A DNA stretch of 64,000 nt from Thauera aromatica K172 (GTDB lineage: Bacteria; Pseudomonadota; Gammaproteobacteria; Burkholderiales; Rhodocyclaceae), in contig NZ_CP028339.1 of NCBI RefSeq assembly GCF_003030465.1, positions 2,108,001-2,172,000 on the forward strand, given 5' to 3'. Every line of letters begins with the position of its first letter. The first letter of the stretch is position 1. The notes under the pieces were generated by a model. The model saw only the letters and a program-made list of their open reading frames with translations. It had not been told where the DNA came from and made no database searches. This document shows positions 25,640 to 34,670 of this stretch, piece by piece. Position numbers and translations under genes: made by a program.

Positions 25640-27001
25640 TCAGTCCACTTCCATCTTGCCGCTTTCGGCGGCGAACGCCAGGTTCCTCTTCTCGATCGGG
25701 GCATGCCGTGCGCTGCGCCCGACCAGCGAGATCGCCAGCCCGGCAATCACCCCGGGAACCGCGAAGGCGAGGAAGTTCATCTGCAGGGGCAGCTCCGCCG
25801 CCATCAGCATGCCGCCCAGGATCGGGCCGAGAATCGCGCCCATGCGCCCGACGCCCGAGGCCCAGCCCAGGCCGGTGGAGCGGATGTGCATGGGGTAGTA
25901 CTGGGCGACATAGGCGTACAGCAGGATCTGCGTGCCGATCGTGGTCGCACCGGCGATGGCGACCACGCCATACAGCACCACGGTCGGGTTCTTGAAGCCG
26001 AGCAGGCTGATCGAGACCGCAGCGATGGCGAAGAACACCGTCAGCACGCGGCGCAGGTGCAGGCGGTCGGCGATCCAGCCGCCGCCGATGGCGCCGAAGA
26101 TCGCGCCGAAGTTGAGCACCAGCAGGAAGCCCAGGCTTGAGCCCAGCGCGTAGCCGGCCGAGTTCATCAGCTTCGGCAGCCAGGAGCCGAGCGCGTACAC
26201 CATCAGCAGGCAGCAGAAGAACGCCACCCAGAAGCTCGCCGTGCTCAGCAGCCGGCCCTCGGTGAACAACTGCCCGACCGAGCCTTTCTGCCCTTTGGCG
26301 GCCTCGATCACGAAACGGTCGCCGGCCTGGGCACGGAACGACGGCTCGACCCGGGCCAGCATCCGGCCGGCTTCCGCTTCGCGCTGGTCACGCACCAGGA
26401 AGCCGACCGATTCGGGCAGGAAGCGCAGGATCACCGGCAGCAGCAAGAGCGGAACGATGGCGACGAAGAACAGCGACTGCCAGCCGAAATTCGACAGCAT
26501 GTAGATGCCGAGCCCCGCCGACAGCATGCCGCCGACGGCGTAGCCGCTGAACATGATCGCCACCAGCGTGCTGCGGATCTTGCGCGGAGCGTATTCGCTC
26601 ATCAGCGCGACGACGTTGGGCATCACCCCGCCGATGCCGAGCCCGGCGAGGAAGCGGCACACGCCGAATTCGAGCGGGTTGCGCGCGAAGCCGTTGATGA
26701 AGGTGAAGCCGCTGAACAGGATCACGCAGATCGCGATCGCCTTCTTGCGCCCGATGCGGTCGGACAGCGGGCCGAAGATCAGCGCTCCGAACATCATGCC
26801 GAACAGCGCGTAGCTCCCCAGGGCCCCGGCCTGCAGCGGCGGCAGCTGCCATTCCTGCATCAGCTTGGGCAGAACGACGCCGTAGATCACCAGATCGTAG
26901 CCGTCGAAGATGATGATCAACGCGCACCAGAACAGCACGGTCCAGTGGAATCGGTTGAATCTTGCTTCATCGATGATTTTGTTGACGTCAACAGCTCTCA
27001 T
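25640..27001 (-). CDS. MFS permease, aromatic acid:H+ symporter (AAHS) type
   Basis: 453 residues with 12 membrane segments. The order DGYDLVIYGVVLP in helix 1, GPLSDRIGRKKAI in loop 2-3 and the loop 8-9 repeat matches the AAHS family (BenK, PcaK, VanK), which imports benzoate, protocatechuate or vanillate-type acids. A GGAG lies 5 bases before the ATG at 27001. It is divergent from the corrinoid methyltransferase operon across a 529-bp AT-rich region. That arrangement suggests it supplies the substrate of that operon, for example a methoxylated aromatic acid (inference). Confidence 0.87.
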   Translation of the reverse strand: MRAVDVNKIIDEARFNRFHWTVLFWCALIIIFDGYDLVIYGVVLPKLMQEWQLPPLQAGALGSYALFGMMFGALIFGPLSDRIGRKKAIAICVILFSGFTFINGFARNPLEFGVCRFLAGLGIGGVMPNVVALMSEYAPRKIRSTLVAIMFSGYAVGGMLSAGLGIYMLSNFGWQSLFFVAIVPLLLLPVILRFLPESVGFLVRDQREAEAGRMLARVEPSFRAQAGDRFVIEAAKGQKGSVGQLFTEGRLLSTASFWVAFFCCLLMVYALGSWLPKLMNSAGYALGSSLGFLLVLNFGAIFGAIGGGWIADRLHLRRVLTVFFAIAAVSISLLGFKNPTVVLYGVVAIAGATTIGTQILLYAYVAQYYPMHIRSTGLGWASGVGRMGAILGPILGGMLMAAELPLQMNFLAFAVPGVIAGLAISLVGRSARHAPIEKRNLAFAAESGKMEVD

Positions 27002-27530
27002 GCGAACTCCGGGTTCTGTTTTCGAGATGTGGTCGAGGCGGGGTATCACGGAAACGAATACCGCCTCATTCGGAAGTTGAATGCTCGTTCATCAGATTTG
27101 GGGTGTCAATGAAGGTATTAGTAATTTCTTTATATAACGATCAACAAATAAACGAATAACAAGCCTGGAAAAGCCTCTTCATGCCGGTTATCCGCTCCAT
27201 CCGTAGTGGATTCGGCCGGTGTCGCCCGTTTTTGCCGCGACACCTGGAAAATATAGTTGGAAATCAATCAATCTTGTTTATTTGTATACAGAAATTTAAA
27301 TAAAATTTACGAATTGTTTGGCGTCGAACGGTTTTTTGGCTTTTTCATGGCTTTCTTTTGATAAATATCAATCTGTTGTGAAGATTGGCCAAACTTCCTG
27401 CGACGTCGATTGACCGCCTTTCTGCTGAGTTGTATACATCTTCCCATCAAGACCGGTCAGCGCCTGGCGCTTCAAAAGCCGTAGCGACGGCTTTCCGGCC
27501 GCATCCACTGTCAGCGGGAGCCTGTATACG
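27002..27530. promoter_or_regulatory. AT-rich divergent control region with TGTATAC palindromes
   Basis: This region is strikingly AT-rich against its surroundings and shows no coding signal. TTGTATACA occurs at 27282-27290 and 27430-27438, and TGTATACG at 27523-27530 directly against the metVF start codon. A fourth TGTATAC lies inside the gene (27583-27589). Such palindromes fit operators of GntR/FadR-type or similar dimeric repressors. The third copy sits between the ribosome binding site (GGGAG, 27516-27520) and the ATG. I found no cobalamin-riboswitch core. Confidence 0.5.
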
Positions 27531-28991
27531 ATGTACTCGGTACGTCTCTGGTCGGTTCGCAATGCCCGTGCCCTGCATCGGCTGTATACCTTCTTCTCGC
27601 GGCTGGCGCCGCGGTTGGCGCCGCTGGTGCACCGGGTAGGAGAGCGACGGGCGGAAGTCCTGCTGCGGCCGCTCGAGCGGAGCGCGAAAAACGTCCTCTT
27701 CGACTGCCGGATGTGCGGCCAATGCGTGCTGTCCTCGACCGGCATGGCCTGCCCGATGAACTGCGCCAAGCAGATGCGCAACGGCCCGTGCGGCGGGGTG
27801 CGCGCCGACGGCCAGTGCGAAGTCGAGCCCGGGATGCGCTGCGTCTGGGTGGAGGCAACCGAAGGCACGAAGCGCATCGCCGCAGACCACCTCGCCCATC
27901 CGACGCCGCTGCTGCCGGCGATCGACCAGCGCCGCCGCGGACGTTCGACCTGGATCGAGGTCGTCCATGGGCGTCCGGCGCCGGTGTTCCAGCCCCCGGT
28001 GGGCGAGCGCATCACCCCAGAGAGCGAGCAGAGCCTGTTCGAACGCAGCTGCGCCGCCGGGCGCCCGGTGGTCACGGTCGAGATCGCCCCGCCGGACTCG
28101 GCCGATCCGGCCGCGCTGCTGGCGCGCGCCGAACTGTTCCGCGGCCTCGTCGATGCGATGAACATCACCGACGGCGCCGGCGGCAACTGCCACATGTCGA
28201 GCGTGGCGGCTTCGGCGATCCTCGCCACCCACGGCTTCGAGCCGGTCTATCAGATCGCCTGCCGCGACCGCAACCGGATCGCGATCCAGGGCGACCTGCT
28301 CGGCGCCGCCGCGCTCGGCGTGAAGAACATCCTGTGCCTGACCGGCGACGACGTCAGCCGCGGCGACCATCCGCAGGCCAAACCGGTGTTCGACCTCGAC
28401 GCCGTGTCGCTGCTGCATGTAGCGCGCGGCATGTGCGACCGCGCCGAATTCGCCTCCGGGCGCAAGCTCGAACAGGCGCCCGACCTCTTCATCGGCGCCA
28501 CCGTCAATCCCTTCGTGCCTCCTTATGTGGACCGGGTCGCCAATCTCGAAAAGAAGATCCGCGCCGGGGCGCGCTTCATCCAGACCCAGTTCTGCTTCGA
28601 CGTCGAGCGTTTCGCCGACTTCATGGCCGAGGTCCGCCGCCGCGGCCTCCATCGCCAGGCGCACATCCTCGTCGGCGTGGGCACGCTGGGTTCGGCGAAG
28701 GCCTTGCGCTGGATGGCGAACAACGTCCCCGGAGTGTTCATCCCGGAAGCCTTGCTCGCCCGCATCGAGGCCGCGCCCGACCAGAAGGCCGAAGCAAAGC
28801 AGGCGTGCATCGAGATCATCCGCGCGGTGACCGCGATCGAAGGCGTGGCCGGCGTCCATCTGATGGGCCACCGCAACGAAGCGGTGCTCGCCCGCATCAT
28901 CGTCGACGCCGGCCTGCGCGCGCCGCCGCCGGCCGTCGATGAGGCCGATCCTGGCGCCGCCCCGGCGTCGTCGCGGCTGGCCGCAGCGTGA
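27531..28991 (+). CDS. MetV-MetF fusion, methylene-tetrahydrofolate reductase
   Basis: 486 residues. The N-terminal about 110 residues hold eight cysteines (59, 62, 65, 74, 78, 87, 96, 104) in the MetV pattern CRMCGQCVLSSTGMACPMNC. A linker leads to a MetF-type barrel from about residue 180 (RPVVTVEIAPP, ITDGAGGNCHMSS, RDRNRIAIQGDLLGA, LTGDDVSRGDH). In acetogens MetV and MetF are usually separate subunits; here they are fused. The enzyme would interconvert methyl- and methylene-H4folate, probably oxidising methyl groups delivered by the downstream methyltransferases. It is the first gene of the operon and has a TGTATAC palindrome against its ATG. Confidence 0.85.
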   Translation: MYSVRLWSVRNARALHRLYTFFSRLAPRLAPLVHRVGERRAEVLLRPLERSAKNVLFDCRMCGQCVLSSTGMACPMNCAKQMRNGPCGGVRADGQCEVEPGMRCVWVEATEGTKRIAADHLAHPTPLLPAIDQRRRGRSTWIEVVHGRPAPVFQPPVGERITPESEQSLFERSCAAGRPVVTVEIAPPDSADPAALLARAELFRGLVDAMNITDGAGGNCHMSSVAASAILATHGFEPVYQIACRDRNRIAIQGDLLGAAALGVKNILCLTGDDVSRGDHPQAKPVFDLDAVSLLHVARGMCDRAEFASGRKLEQAPDLFIGATVNPFVPPYVDRVANLEKKIRAGARFIQTQFCFDVERFADFMAEVRRRGLHRQAHILVGVGTLGSAKALRWMANNVPGVFIPEALLARIEAAPDQKAEAKQACIEIIRAVTAIEGVAGVHLMGHRNEAVLARIIVDAGLRAPPPAVDEADPGAAPASSRLAAA

Positions 28992-29027
28992 CACTTGAAT
29001 GACCAACAACCCGAAGGAGGAGACACC

Positions 29028-29708
29028 ATGAGCGAACAGGACATTTTGAACGCACTGGAAGGCGAAGAGCGCGAGCTCGTCGAGTGGCTGGCCGACATGA
29101 ACGAGGACGATGCGCTGGCGCTGGCCAACCGGATGCTGCTCGAAGACAAGAAGAGCCCGCTGCGCGTGCTCGAACTGTGCCGGATGGCGATGGACATCGT
29201 CGGCAAGCGCTTCGAGGAAGGCGAATATTTCCTCCCCGAGCTGGTGCTCGCCGGCGAGATGCTCGAGCAGGTCGGCGCCATCGCCAAACCGCTGCTGGTC
29301 GACGGCGAGGGCGAAGGGGCGAAGAAGCTCGGCCGCGTGCTGGTGGGCACGGTGCACGGCGACCTCCACGACATCGGCAAGAACATCGTCAGCTTCATGC
29401 TCGATATCAACGGCTACGAGGTCAAGGACATCGGCATCGACGTGCCGGTGGCCACCTTCCTCGACGAGGTGCGCAGCTTCAAGCCCGACGTGGTGGCGTT
29501 GTCCGGCTTCCTGACCCTGGCGTTCGACTCGATGAAGGAGACCGTCGAAGCCTTCGAGAAGGAAGGGCTGCGCGACCAGTTCAAGATCATGGTCGGCGGC
29601 GGCCAGATCGACGAGACCGTGCGCGCCTACACCGGCGCCGACGGCTTCGGCGTCAATGCGGTGGAGGCGGTCAACCTGTGCAACCGCTGGCTGGGGGTGG
29701 CGGCATGA
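29028..29708 (+). CDS. Methyltransferase cognate corrinoid protein
   Basis: 226 residues. An N-terminal helical cap (1-95) precedes the B12-binding Rossmann domain with the base-off motif DLHDIG (residues 112-117, His114 being the lower axial ligand), then SGFLTL and GGGQID. This is the MtvC/MtaC/MtbC architecture: it carries the methyl group as methylcobalamin between two methyltransferases. A strong AAGGAGGAG precedes the ATG. The stop overlaps the next gene (ATGA at 29705), coupling it to its URO-D partner. Confidence 0.92.
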   Translation: MSEQDILNALEGEERELVEWLADMNEDDALALANRMLLEDKKSPLRVLELCRMAMDIVGKRFEEGEYFLPELVLAGEMLEQVGAIAKPLLVDGEGEGAKKLGRVLVGTVHGDLHDIGKNIVSFMLDINGYEVKDIGIDVPVATFLDEVRSFKPDVVALSGFLTLAFDSMKETVEAFEKEGLRDQFKIMVGGGQIDETVRAYTGADGFGVNAVEAVNLCNRWLGVAA

Positions 29709-30973
29709 ACGCGCCGATCGAAGCGAGCGCCGCCGCCCAGGTGGCCTACGACGAACGCTGGCAGCGCATCCTCGACTGCGTCGCCCTGAAGCAGCCCGAC
29801 CGCATGCCGACCGCGTTCTACGCCACCTTCTGGCTCGCCAAGAAATACGGCAACATCAGCTGCAAGGAGCTGATGTACGACTACGAAAAGACCAAGGCGC
29901 TGGCCGAGCGCGCGGTGCTCGAATTCGAGCCCGACGCCTGCGCACCGATTGTCGCCGCAGTGGCCTCGGGGCGCTCGCTCGAGGCGATCGGCTTCAAGCA
30001 GCTGCAGTGGCCCGGCCACGGCGTCGACGAGAACCAGCCTTTCCAGTACCTCGACCGCGAATACATGCTGGCCGACGAGTACGACGAGTTCCTCTTCGAC
30101 CCCACCGGCTTCTACCTGCACAAATACCTGCCGCGGGTGGCGAGCGCCTTCGAAGGCATCGACCAGCTGCCGATCTTCCCCGGCCTGCATTACTTCCGCC
30201 TCATCAACGGCATCCGCTCGTTCGCCAAGCCCGACGTGCGTGCCAGCTTCGAGCGCATCATCCGCGCCGCCGAGGAGGTGGAGACCTTCGCCGCCCACGG
30301 CGCCGACTTCAACGCCCGCATCAAGGCCCACGGCTTCCCGCTGATCAACGGCGTCAATGCAGTGTCGCCGTACGACTTCATCGCCGACTACTTCCGCGGC
30401 GCCACCGGCATGATGAAGGACCTCTACCGCAACAAGGACAAGCTCCTCGCGCTGCTCGACAAGGCCTCGATCTTCCTCACCCGGCAGACCATCGCCACCG
30501 CCCAGGCCTCCGGCCATCCGATCGTGATGATCCCGATCCACTGGGCACCGGACGCCTTCATGTCGGACAAGCAGTTCCAGACCTTCTGGTGGCCGCCGTT
30601 CCGCAAGATGCTGATCGGCCTGATCGACGCCGGCCTGATCCCGATGCCGCTGTGGGAAGCCGACTGTACCAAGCGCCTGGAGACGATCCGCGACGTGCCC
30701 GCGGGCAAGTGCATCTACTGGTTCGAGCGCACCGACATGGTCAAGGCCTTCGAGGTGCTCGGCGACGTGGTCGCGCTGCGCGGCAACCTGTCGCCGTCGC
30801 TGCTTACCACCGGCCGCCCCGAAGAAGTCGATGCCGCGGTCAAGCACCTGGTCGACAATGTCTGGAACAAGGGCGGCAAGCTGATCCTCGACGCCGCCTT
30901 CGGCATTCCCGACGAGACTCCGGTCGACAACGTGCGCGCGATGTACGCTGCCGCGCGCAAGTACGCCGGCTGA
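29705..30973 (+). CDS. URO-D-family corrinoid methyltransferase (MT-I candidate)
   Basis: 422 residues of the uroporphyrinogen decarboxylase fold, the family of MtaA, CmuA and the O-demethylase methyltransferase MtvB. True HemE is excluded by context and by the divergent N-terminus (LKQPDRMPTAFYATFWLAKKYG). IPIHWAPDAFM and PMPLWEADCTKRL are candidate metal or substrate sites. It probably moves a methyl group from the growth substrate to the corrinoid protein encoded just upstream. Substrate unknown: methoxyaromatic acids fit the neighbouring transporter; chloromethane-type chemistry (CmuA relatives) is an alternative. Confidence 0.82.
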   Translation: MNAPIEASAAAQVAYDERWQRILDCVALKQPDRMPTAFYATFWLAKKYGNISCKELMYDYEKTKALAERAVLEFEPDACAPIVAAVASGRSLEAIGFKQLQWPGHGVDENQPFQYLDREYMLADEYDEFLFDPTGFYLHKYLPRVASAFEGIDQLPIFPGLHYFRLINGIRSFAKPDVRASFERIIRAAEEVETFAAHGADFNARIKAHGFPLINGVNAVSPYDFIADYFRGATGMMKDLYRNKDKLLALLDKASIFLTRQTIATAQASGHPIVMIPIHWAPDAFMSDKQFQTFWWPPFRKMLIGLIDAGLIPMPLWEADCTKRLETIRDVPAGKCIYWFERTDMVKAFEVLGDVVALRGNLSPSLLTTGRPEEVDAAVKHLVDNVWNKGGKLILDAAFGIPDETPVDNVRAMYAAARKYAG

Positions 30974-31001
30974 CGCACGCGAGCGCCTGGAGTCCGCGAC
31001 C

Positions 31002-31676
31002 ATGTCCGCACTGAGCTGCGCGAGCCTGCTGCGCCAGCTGCCCCCGCCGGCGCCCGATGAGCGTCCCGGAGCGCAGCGCCGGCGCGCGGCGGCGCTCGCC
31101 GAAGTGTGCGCCGACGCCCTCGTCGAGCCTGCCTACAGTGTGCGCATCGTCGCGCTCGAAGCCCCGCCAGGCGCGATCCTGCGTGCCGGCGGCCAGTGCC
31201 TGCATGCCCCGCGCCTGGTGCCGGCCTCGGGCCGGCTCACCGCCCTCGGCGCGGTGGCGTGCACGCTCGGGCCGCGCCTGGAAGAGCGCGTGCGGGCCCA
31301 TTTCGCCGCCCGCCGCCCGGCCGCCGCGCTCGCCCTCGACGAGCTGGGCACCGCGCTGCTGCTCGCGCTCGTACGCCACGCCCAGGACCGCCTGGTCGCG
31401 CAGGCCGCCCGTCGCGGCCTGAGCGTGGCCGGCGAGCTCGCCGCGGGCGACCCCGGACTCGCGCTCGACGCCCAGGCCACCGTGCTCCAGCTCGCCGACG
31501 GCGCAGCGATCGGCATGCGCGCCAGTGCCGCGGGCGCGCTTCATCCACTCAAGTCGTGCACCAGCGTGCACGGGGTCGGCATCGCGCTCCCCGCCACCGC
31601 CTGGTCGCGCTGCGACGCCTGCCCCTCGGCGCCGCGGTGCACGATCGCGCGCCGGCGCAAGGAGATTCCCGCATGA
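31002..31676 (+). CDS. B12-dependent methionine synthase activation-domain protein
   Basis: 224 residues resembling the stand-alone MetH activation-domain family found in corrinoid methyltransferase operons. Visible marks are LGPRLEERVRAHF, LALDELGTALLLALVRHAQDRL and a C-terminal cysteine group SRCDACPSAPRC (C-x2-C-x5-C), which could bind metal or an Fe-S cluster. It may help reactivate or dock the corrinoid protein together with the RACo-like activator. Its stop overlaps the next start (ATGA at 31673). A 28-base gap separates it from the URO-D gene. Confidence 0.7.
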   Translation: MSALSCASLLRQLPPPAPDERPGAQRRRAAALAEVCADALVEPAYSVRIVALEAPPGAILRAGGQCLHAPRLVPASGRLTALGAVACTLGPRLEERVRAHFAARRPAAALALDELGTALLLALVRHAQDRLVAQAARRGLSVAGELAAGDPGLALDAQATVLQLADGAAIGMRASAAGALHPLKSCTSVHGVGIALPATAWSRCDACPSAPRCTIARRRKEIPA

Positions 31677-33769
31677 ACCGCAGCCAGGAGCATGCCCGCG
31701 CCGCGGACGCGGCGACCGAGTCCAACCTCCCCGCGGATGCGGCGCCCGAGTCCGGCCGTCCCGTCGACACCGGCGCCCCCAACGCGTCCTACCGCTTGTA
31801 TTTCCCTCAGCTCGAACGCGAGATCGCCTGCGAAGCGGGCGAGAGCCTCTTTCACGCCGCCCGCCGCCACGGCGTGCGCATCGTCGGCGCCTGCGGCGGA
31901 CGTGGCACCTGCGCGAGCTGCATGGTGCGGGTCAGCGAGGGTGCGCTGCGCCCGCTCGAGGGGCGCGGCCCGCAGGGCTTCGACATCGTCCTCGACGACG
32001 AGGGGCGGCCGACGAACCGGCGGCGCTGGATGCGCGCCTGCCGCATCGGCGCACGCAGCGACTGCACCGTCGAGATCGGCGCGCGCTCGCTGGCGCCGGT
32101 GGTGCGCGCCGAGGAAGAAAGCGCGCTCGCCGGCGAAGAGGCCGCTCCCGCCCTCGCGCTCGACCCCGCCGTCCGTGCGCACGAGCTCGACGTCCCCGCG
32201 CCCAGCCTCGCCGACGATCGCGCCGATGCCGACCGCGTGCTCGACGCTTGCCGCGAGCGGGAAGCGCACGAAGCCGGGCAGCGGATGATTCCGGCTGCGC
32301 AAGACGCCGCCACACTCGCAGCGCCCCCGCGCGCGCTCACCGTCGCCCCCGCTGCCACCGCCGAACTCGCCACCGTGCTGCGCGCCGGCAGCGGCCCCCG
32401 TTGCCGCCTGCGCGCCTGGCAGCGGGGCGGGGCGCTGATCGCGTTCGCCCCGAGCGGGCGGCGCAGCCTGGGGCTGGCGGTCGATCTGGGCACCACCAAC
32501 CTGGCCGCCTTCCTCGTCGATCTGGACGACGGCCGCACGCTCGCCCGCCTCGGCGTGGAGAACCCGCAGACCGCCTGGGGCGCCGACCTGGTGAGCCGCA
32601 TCGACCATGCGGCGGGCGATCCCAAGGTCGCCGAGGCCCTGCGCGCCGCCGCACTTGAGGCGATCGATGCGCTCGCCCACGACCTGTGCGCCAGCATCGG
32701 CCAGCGCCCGCAGGACATCGTCGATGTCGCCGTGTGCGGCAACACCGCCATGCACCACCTGCTGCTCGGCCTGCCAGTGCGCCAGCTCGGGCGCGCGCCC
32801 TTCGTCGCCGCGCTGCGCGACAGCGTCGACCTGAGCGCGCGCGAGCTCGGGCTCGCCGTGGCCCCCGGCGCCTGGGTCCACGTCGCCCCCAACATCGGCG
32901 GCTTCATCGGCGGCGACCACGTCACCGCGCTGCTCGCCACCGAGTCACGCTGGCGCGGACTCGGCTGCGCGCTGGTGATGGACATCGGCACCAACACCGA
33001 GATCAGCCTCATCCACCGCGGCCGGCTGTGGTCGGCGTCCTCGCCCTCGGGGCCGGCGCTCGAAGGCGGGCACATCGGCTGCGGCATGCGCGCGGCCGAA
33101 GGCGCGATCGAGAAAGTCACCCTCGAAGACGGGCGTCTGGCGGTGCACACCATCGGCGGCGGTGAGGCGGTCGGGCTGTGCGGCTCGGGTGTGCTCGACG
33201 CGGTGGCCGCGCTGCGCCGCGGCGGCCTGCTCGATGCCCGCGGCCGGCTGAGCGCCACCCACCCGGACATCGTCAGCGGCGAAGACGGCCGGCGTGCCGC
33301 CCAGCTCGCCCCCGAAGTGCTGTTCACCCAGGCCGACGTGCGCGCGGTGCAACTGGCCAAGGCCGCGATCCGCAGCGCTACCGAGCTGCTGCTGGCCGAA
33401 GCCGGGCTCGCCGAGGACGCGATCGAGTGCTTCATCCTCGCCGGCGCCTTCGGCGCCTACCTCGACATCGACAGCGGCATCGACATCGGCCTGTTCCCGC
33501 CGTTGCCGCGCAGCCGCTTTGTCCAGGTCGGCAACGCCGCCGGGCAGGGCGTGCGCCACCTGCTGCGGTCGTGCGCCGAGCGCGAACACGCGCGCGAACT
33601 GGCACGCACCGCGCAGGCGTGCGCGCTCAACGCCCGCGCCGATTTCCAGAACGTCTTCCTCCGCCACATCGGCTTTGCCGAGCCCCCCGAGATATCCGAA
33701 CCCTCCGAGGCCGCCGCGACGACGGCCTGCGCCAACCCAAGCACCGCCACTGAAGAGAGTCCGTCATGA
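31673..33769 (+). CDS. RACo-like corrinoid activation protein (2Fe-2S plus ASKHA)
   Basis: 698 residues. After an Ala-rich N-terminus (1-38), a plant-type [2Fe-2S] domain has C74, C80, C83 and C123. A linker/middle region (about 130-262) leads to an ASKHA ATPase domain starting at LGLAVDLGTTNLAAF, with MDIGTNTEISL, GHIGCGMRAAEGAIE, GLCGSGVLD and AGAFGAYLDIDSG. RACo-type proteins reduce inactive Co(II) to Co(I) using ATP. An AAGGAGATT ribosome binding site precedes the ATG. Both ends overlap neighbours by ATGA. Confidence 0.9.
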   Translation: MNRSQEHARAADAATESNLPADAAPESGRPVDTGAPNASYRLYFPQLEREIACEAGESLFHAARRHGVRIVGACGGRGTCASCMVRVSEGALRPLEGRGPQGFDIVLDDEGRPTNRRRWMRACRIGARSDCTVEIGARSLAPVVRAEEESALAGEEAAPALALDPAVRAHELDVPAPSLADDRADADRVLDACREREAHEAGQRMIPAAQDAATLAAPPRALTVAPAATAELATVLRAGSGPRCRLRAWQRGGALIAFAPSGRRSLGLAVDLGTTNLAAFLVDLDDGRTLARLGVENPQTAWGADLVSRIDHAAGDPKVAEALRAAALEAIDALAHDLCASIGQRPQDIVDVAVCGNTAMHHLLLGLPVRQLGRAPFVAALRDSVDLSARELGLAVAPGAWVHVAPNIGGFIGGDHVTALLATESRWRGLGCALVMDIGTNTEISLIHRGRLWSASSPSGPALEGGHIGCGMRAAEGAIEKVTLEDGRLAVHTIGGGEAVGLCGSGVLDAVAALRRGGLLDARGRLSATHPDIVSGEDGRRAAQLAPEVLFTQADVRAVQLAKAAIRSATELLLAEAGLAEDAIECFILAGAFGAYLDIDSGIDIGLFPPLPRSRFVQVGNAAGQGVRHLLRSCAEREHARELARTAQACALNARADFQNVFLRHIGFAEPPEISEPSEAAATTACANPSTATEESPS

Positions 33770-34668
33770 CTGAAAGCACCCTCAGCGAAACCAACCGCTT
33801 CGGCATCCGCATCATCGGCGAGCGCATCAACCCCGGCTTCAAGAGCACGCGCGCGATGTTCGAGGACAAGGACCTCGCCGCCATCCAGGCGCTCGCGCTC
33901 AAGCAGGTCGAGGCCGGCGCCTTCGCCCTCAACGTCAACATCGGCCCGCAGGCGATGACCGACCGTGGCTTCCTGGTCGACGTGATTCGCGCCATCCAGG
34001 ACGTGGTCGCGGTGCCGCTGTCGTTCGATGTGCCCACCACCGAGCTCTTCGCCCTGTGCCTCACCACCTACGATCGTGAGCGCACCGGCGGCGAGCTGGC
34101 GATCGTCAACTCCATCACCGAACACCGCTGGGAAGCGATGCAGCTCTACCGCGACCTGCCGTTCCGGGTCATGGTGATGGCCTCCGAGCGCGTCACCGAC
34201 GGCGTGGCGAAGAACAACAAGACCGCCGAGGACATCGCCGCCACCGCACGGCGCGCGGCGCTGCGCCTGCGCGACGAATACGGCATGGCGCTCGATCACG
34301 TCTTCGTCGACCTGTCGGTGAGCGCGATCATCGCCGACACCGAGGGCCTGAACCGCGCCACCCTCGACGCGGTGCGCCTGATCGGCGCCGACCCGGACCT
34401 GAAAGGCCTGCACATGATGGGCGGACTGTCCAACATCGGCCAGCAGCTCCCGCCCAAGGCCGCCGACGGCTCGGACCTCAAGCACGGGCTGGAAAACGCC
34501 TTCCTCACCCTGGCGGTGCCGCACGGCTTCGACACCGTGCTCGGCACCCCGTGGCGCGGCTATGCGCCGCTGGCCGAAGACGACTACGTGCTCACCGCCT
34601 ACCGCAACTTCCTCGACACTACCGGCAGCAACGCGCTGCGCGCGGTGCGCAAGCTCTACAAGGCCTGA
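33766..34668 (+). CDS. Methyltetrahydrofolate:corrinoid methyltransferase (MT-II)
   Basis: 300 residues of the pterin-binding AcsE/MtvA/CmuB family. The barrel opens with IIGERINPGF and continues with LNVNIGPQAMTDR, SFDVPTTELF, IVNSITEHRWEAMQ, VFVDLSVSAIIAD and MGGLSNIGQQLP, the expected pterin-site elements. It would transfer the methyl group from methylcobalamin to tetrahydrofolate, feeding the MetV-MetF fusion protein. The start overlaps the activator gene stop (ATGA at 33766). Confidence 0.9.
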   Translation: MTESTLSETNRFGIRIIGERINPGFKSTRAMFEDKDLAAIQALALKQVEAGAFALNVNIGPQAMTDRGFLVDVIRAIQDVVAVPLSFDVPTTELFALCLTTYDRERTGGELAIVNSITEHRWEAMQLYRDLPFRVMVMASERVTDGVAKNNKTAEDIAATARRAALRLRDEYGMALDHVFVDLSVSAIIADTEGLNRATLDAVRLIGADPDLKGLHMMGGLSNIGQQLPPKAADGSDLKHGLENAFLTLAVPHGFDTVLGTPWRGYAPLAEDDYVLTAYRNFLDTTGSNALRAVRKLYKA

Positions 34669-34670
34669 AC

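Noticed and set aside
27002-27530. Possible cobalamin riboswitch before the corrinoid operon
   Set aside because: No B12-box or conserved core (GCCACTG with the GGGAA and CCNGCC-type elements) could be found; the region is AT-rich with palindromes instead.
29705-30973. HemE uroporphyrinogen decarboxylase
   Set aside because: The gene is coupled to a corrinoid protein and flanked by activator and MT-II genes; its N-terminus lacks the HemE start pattern.
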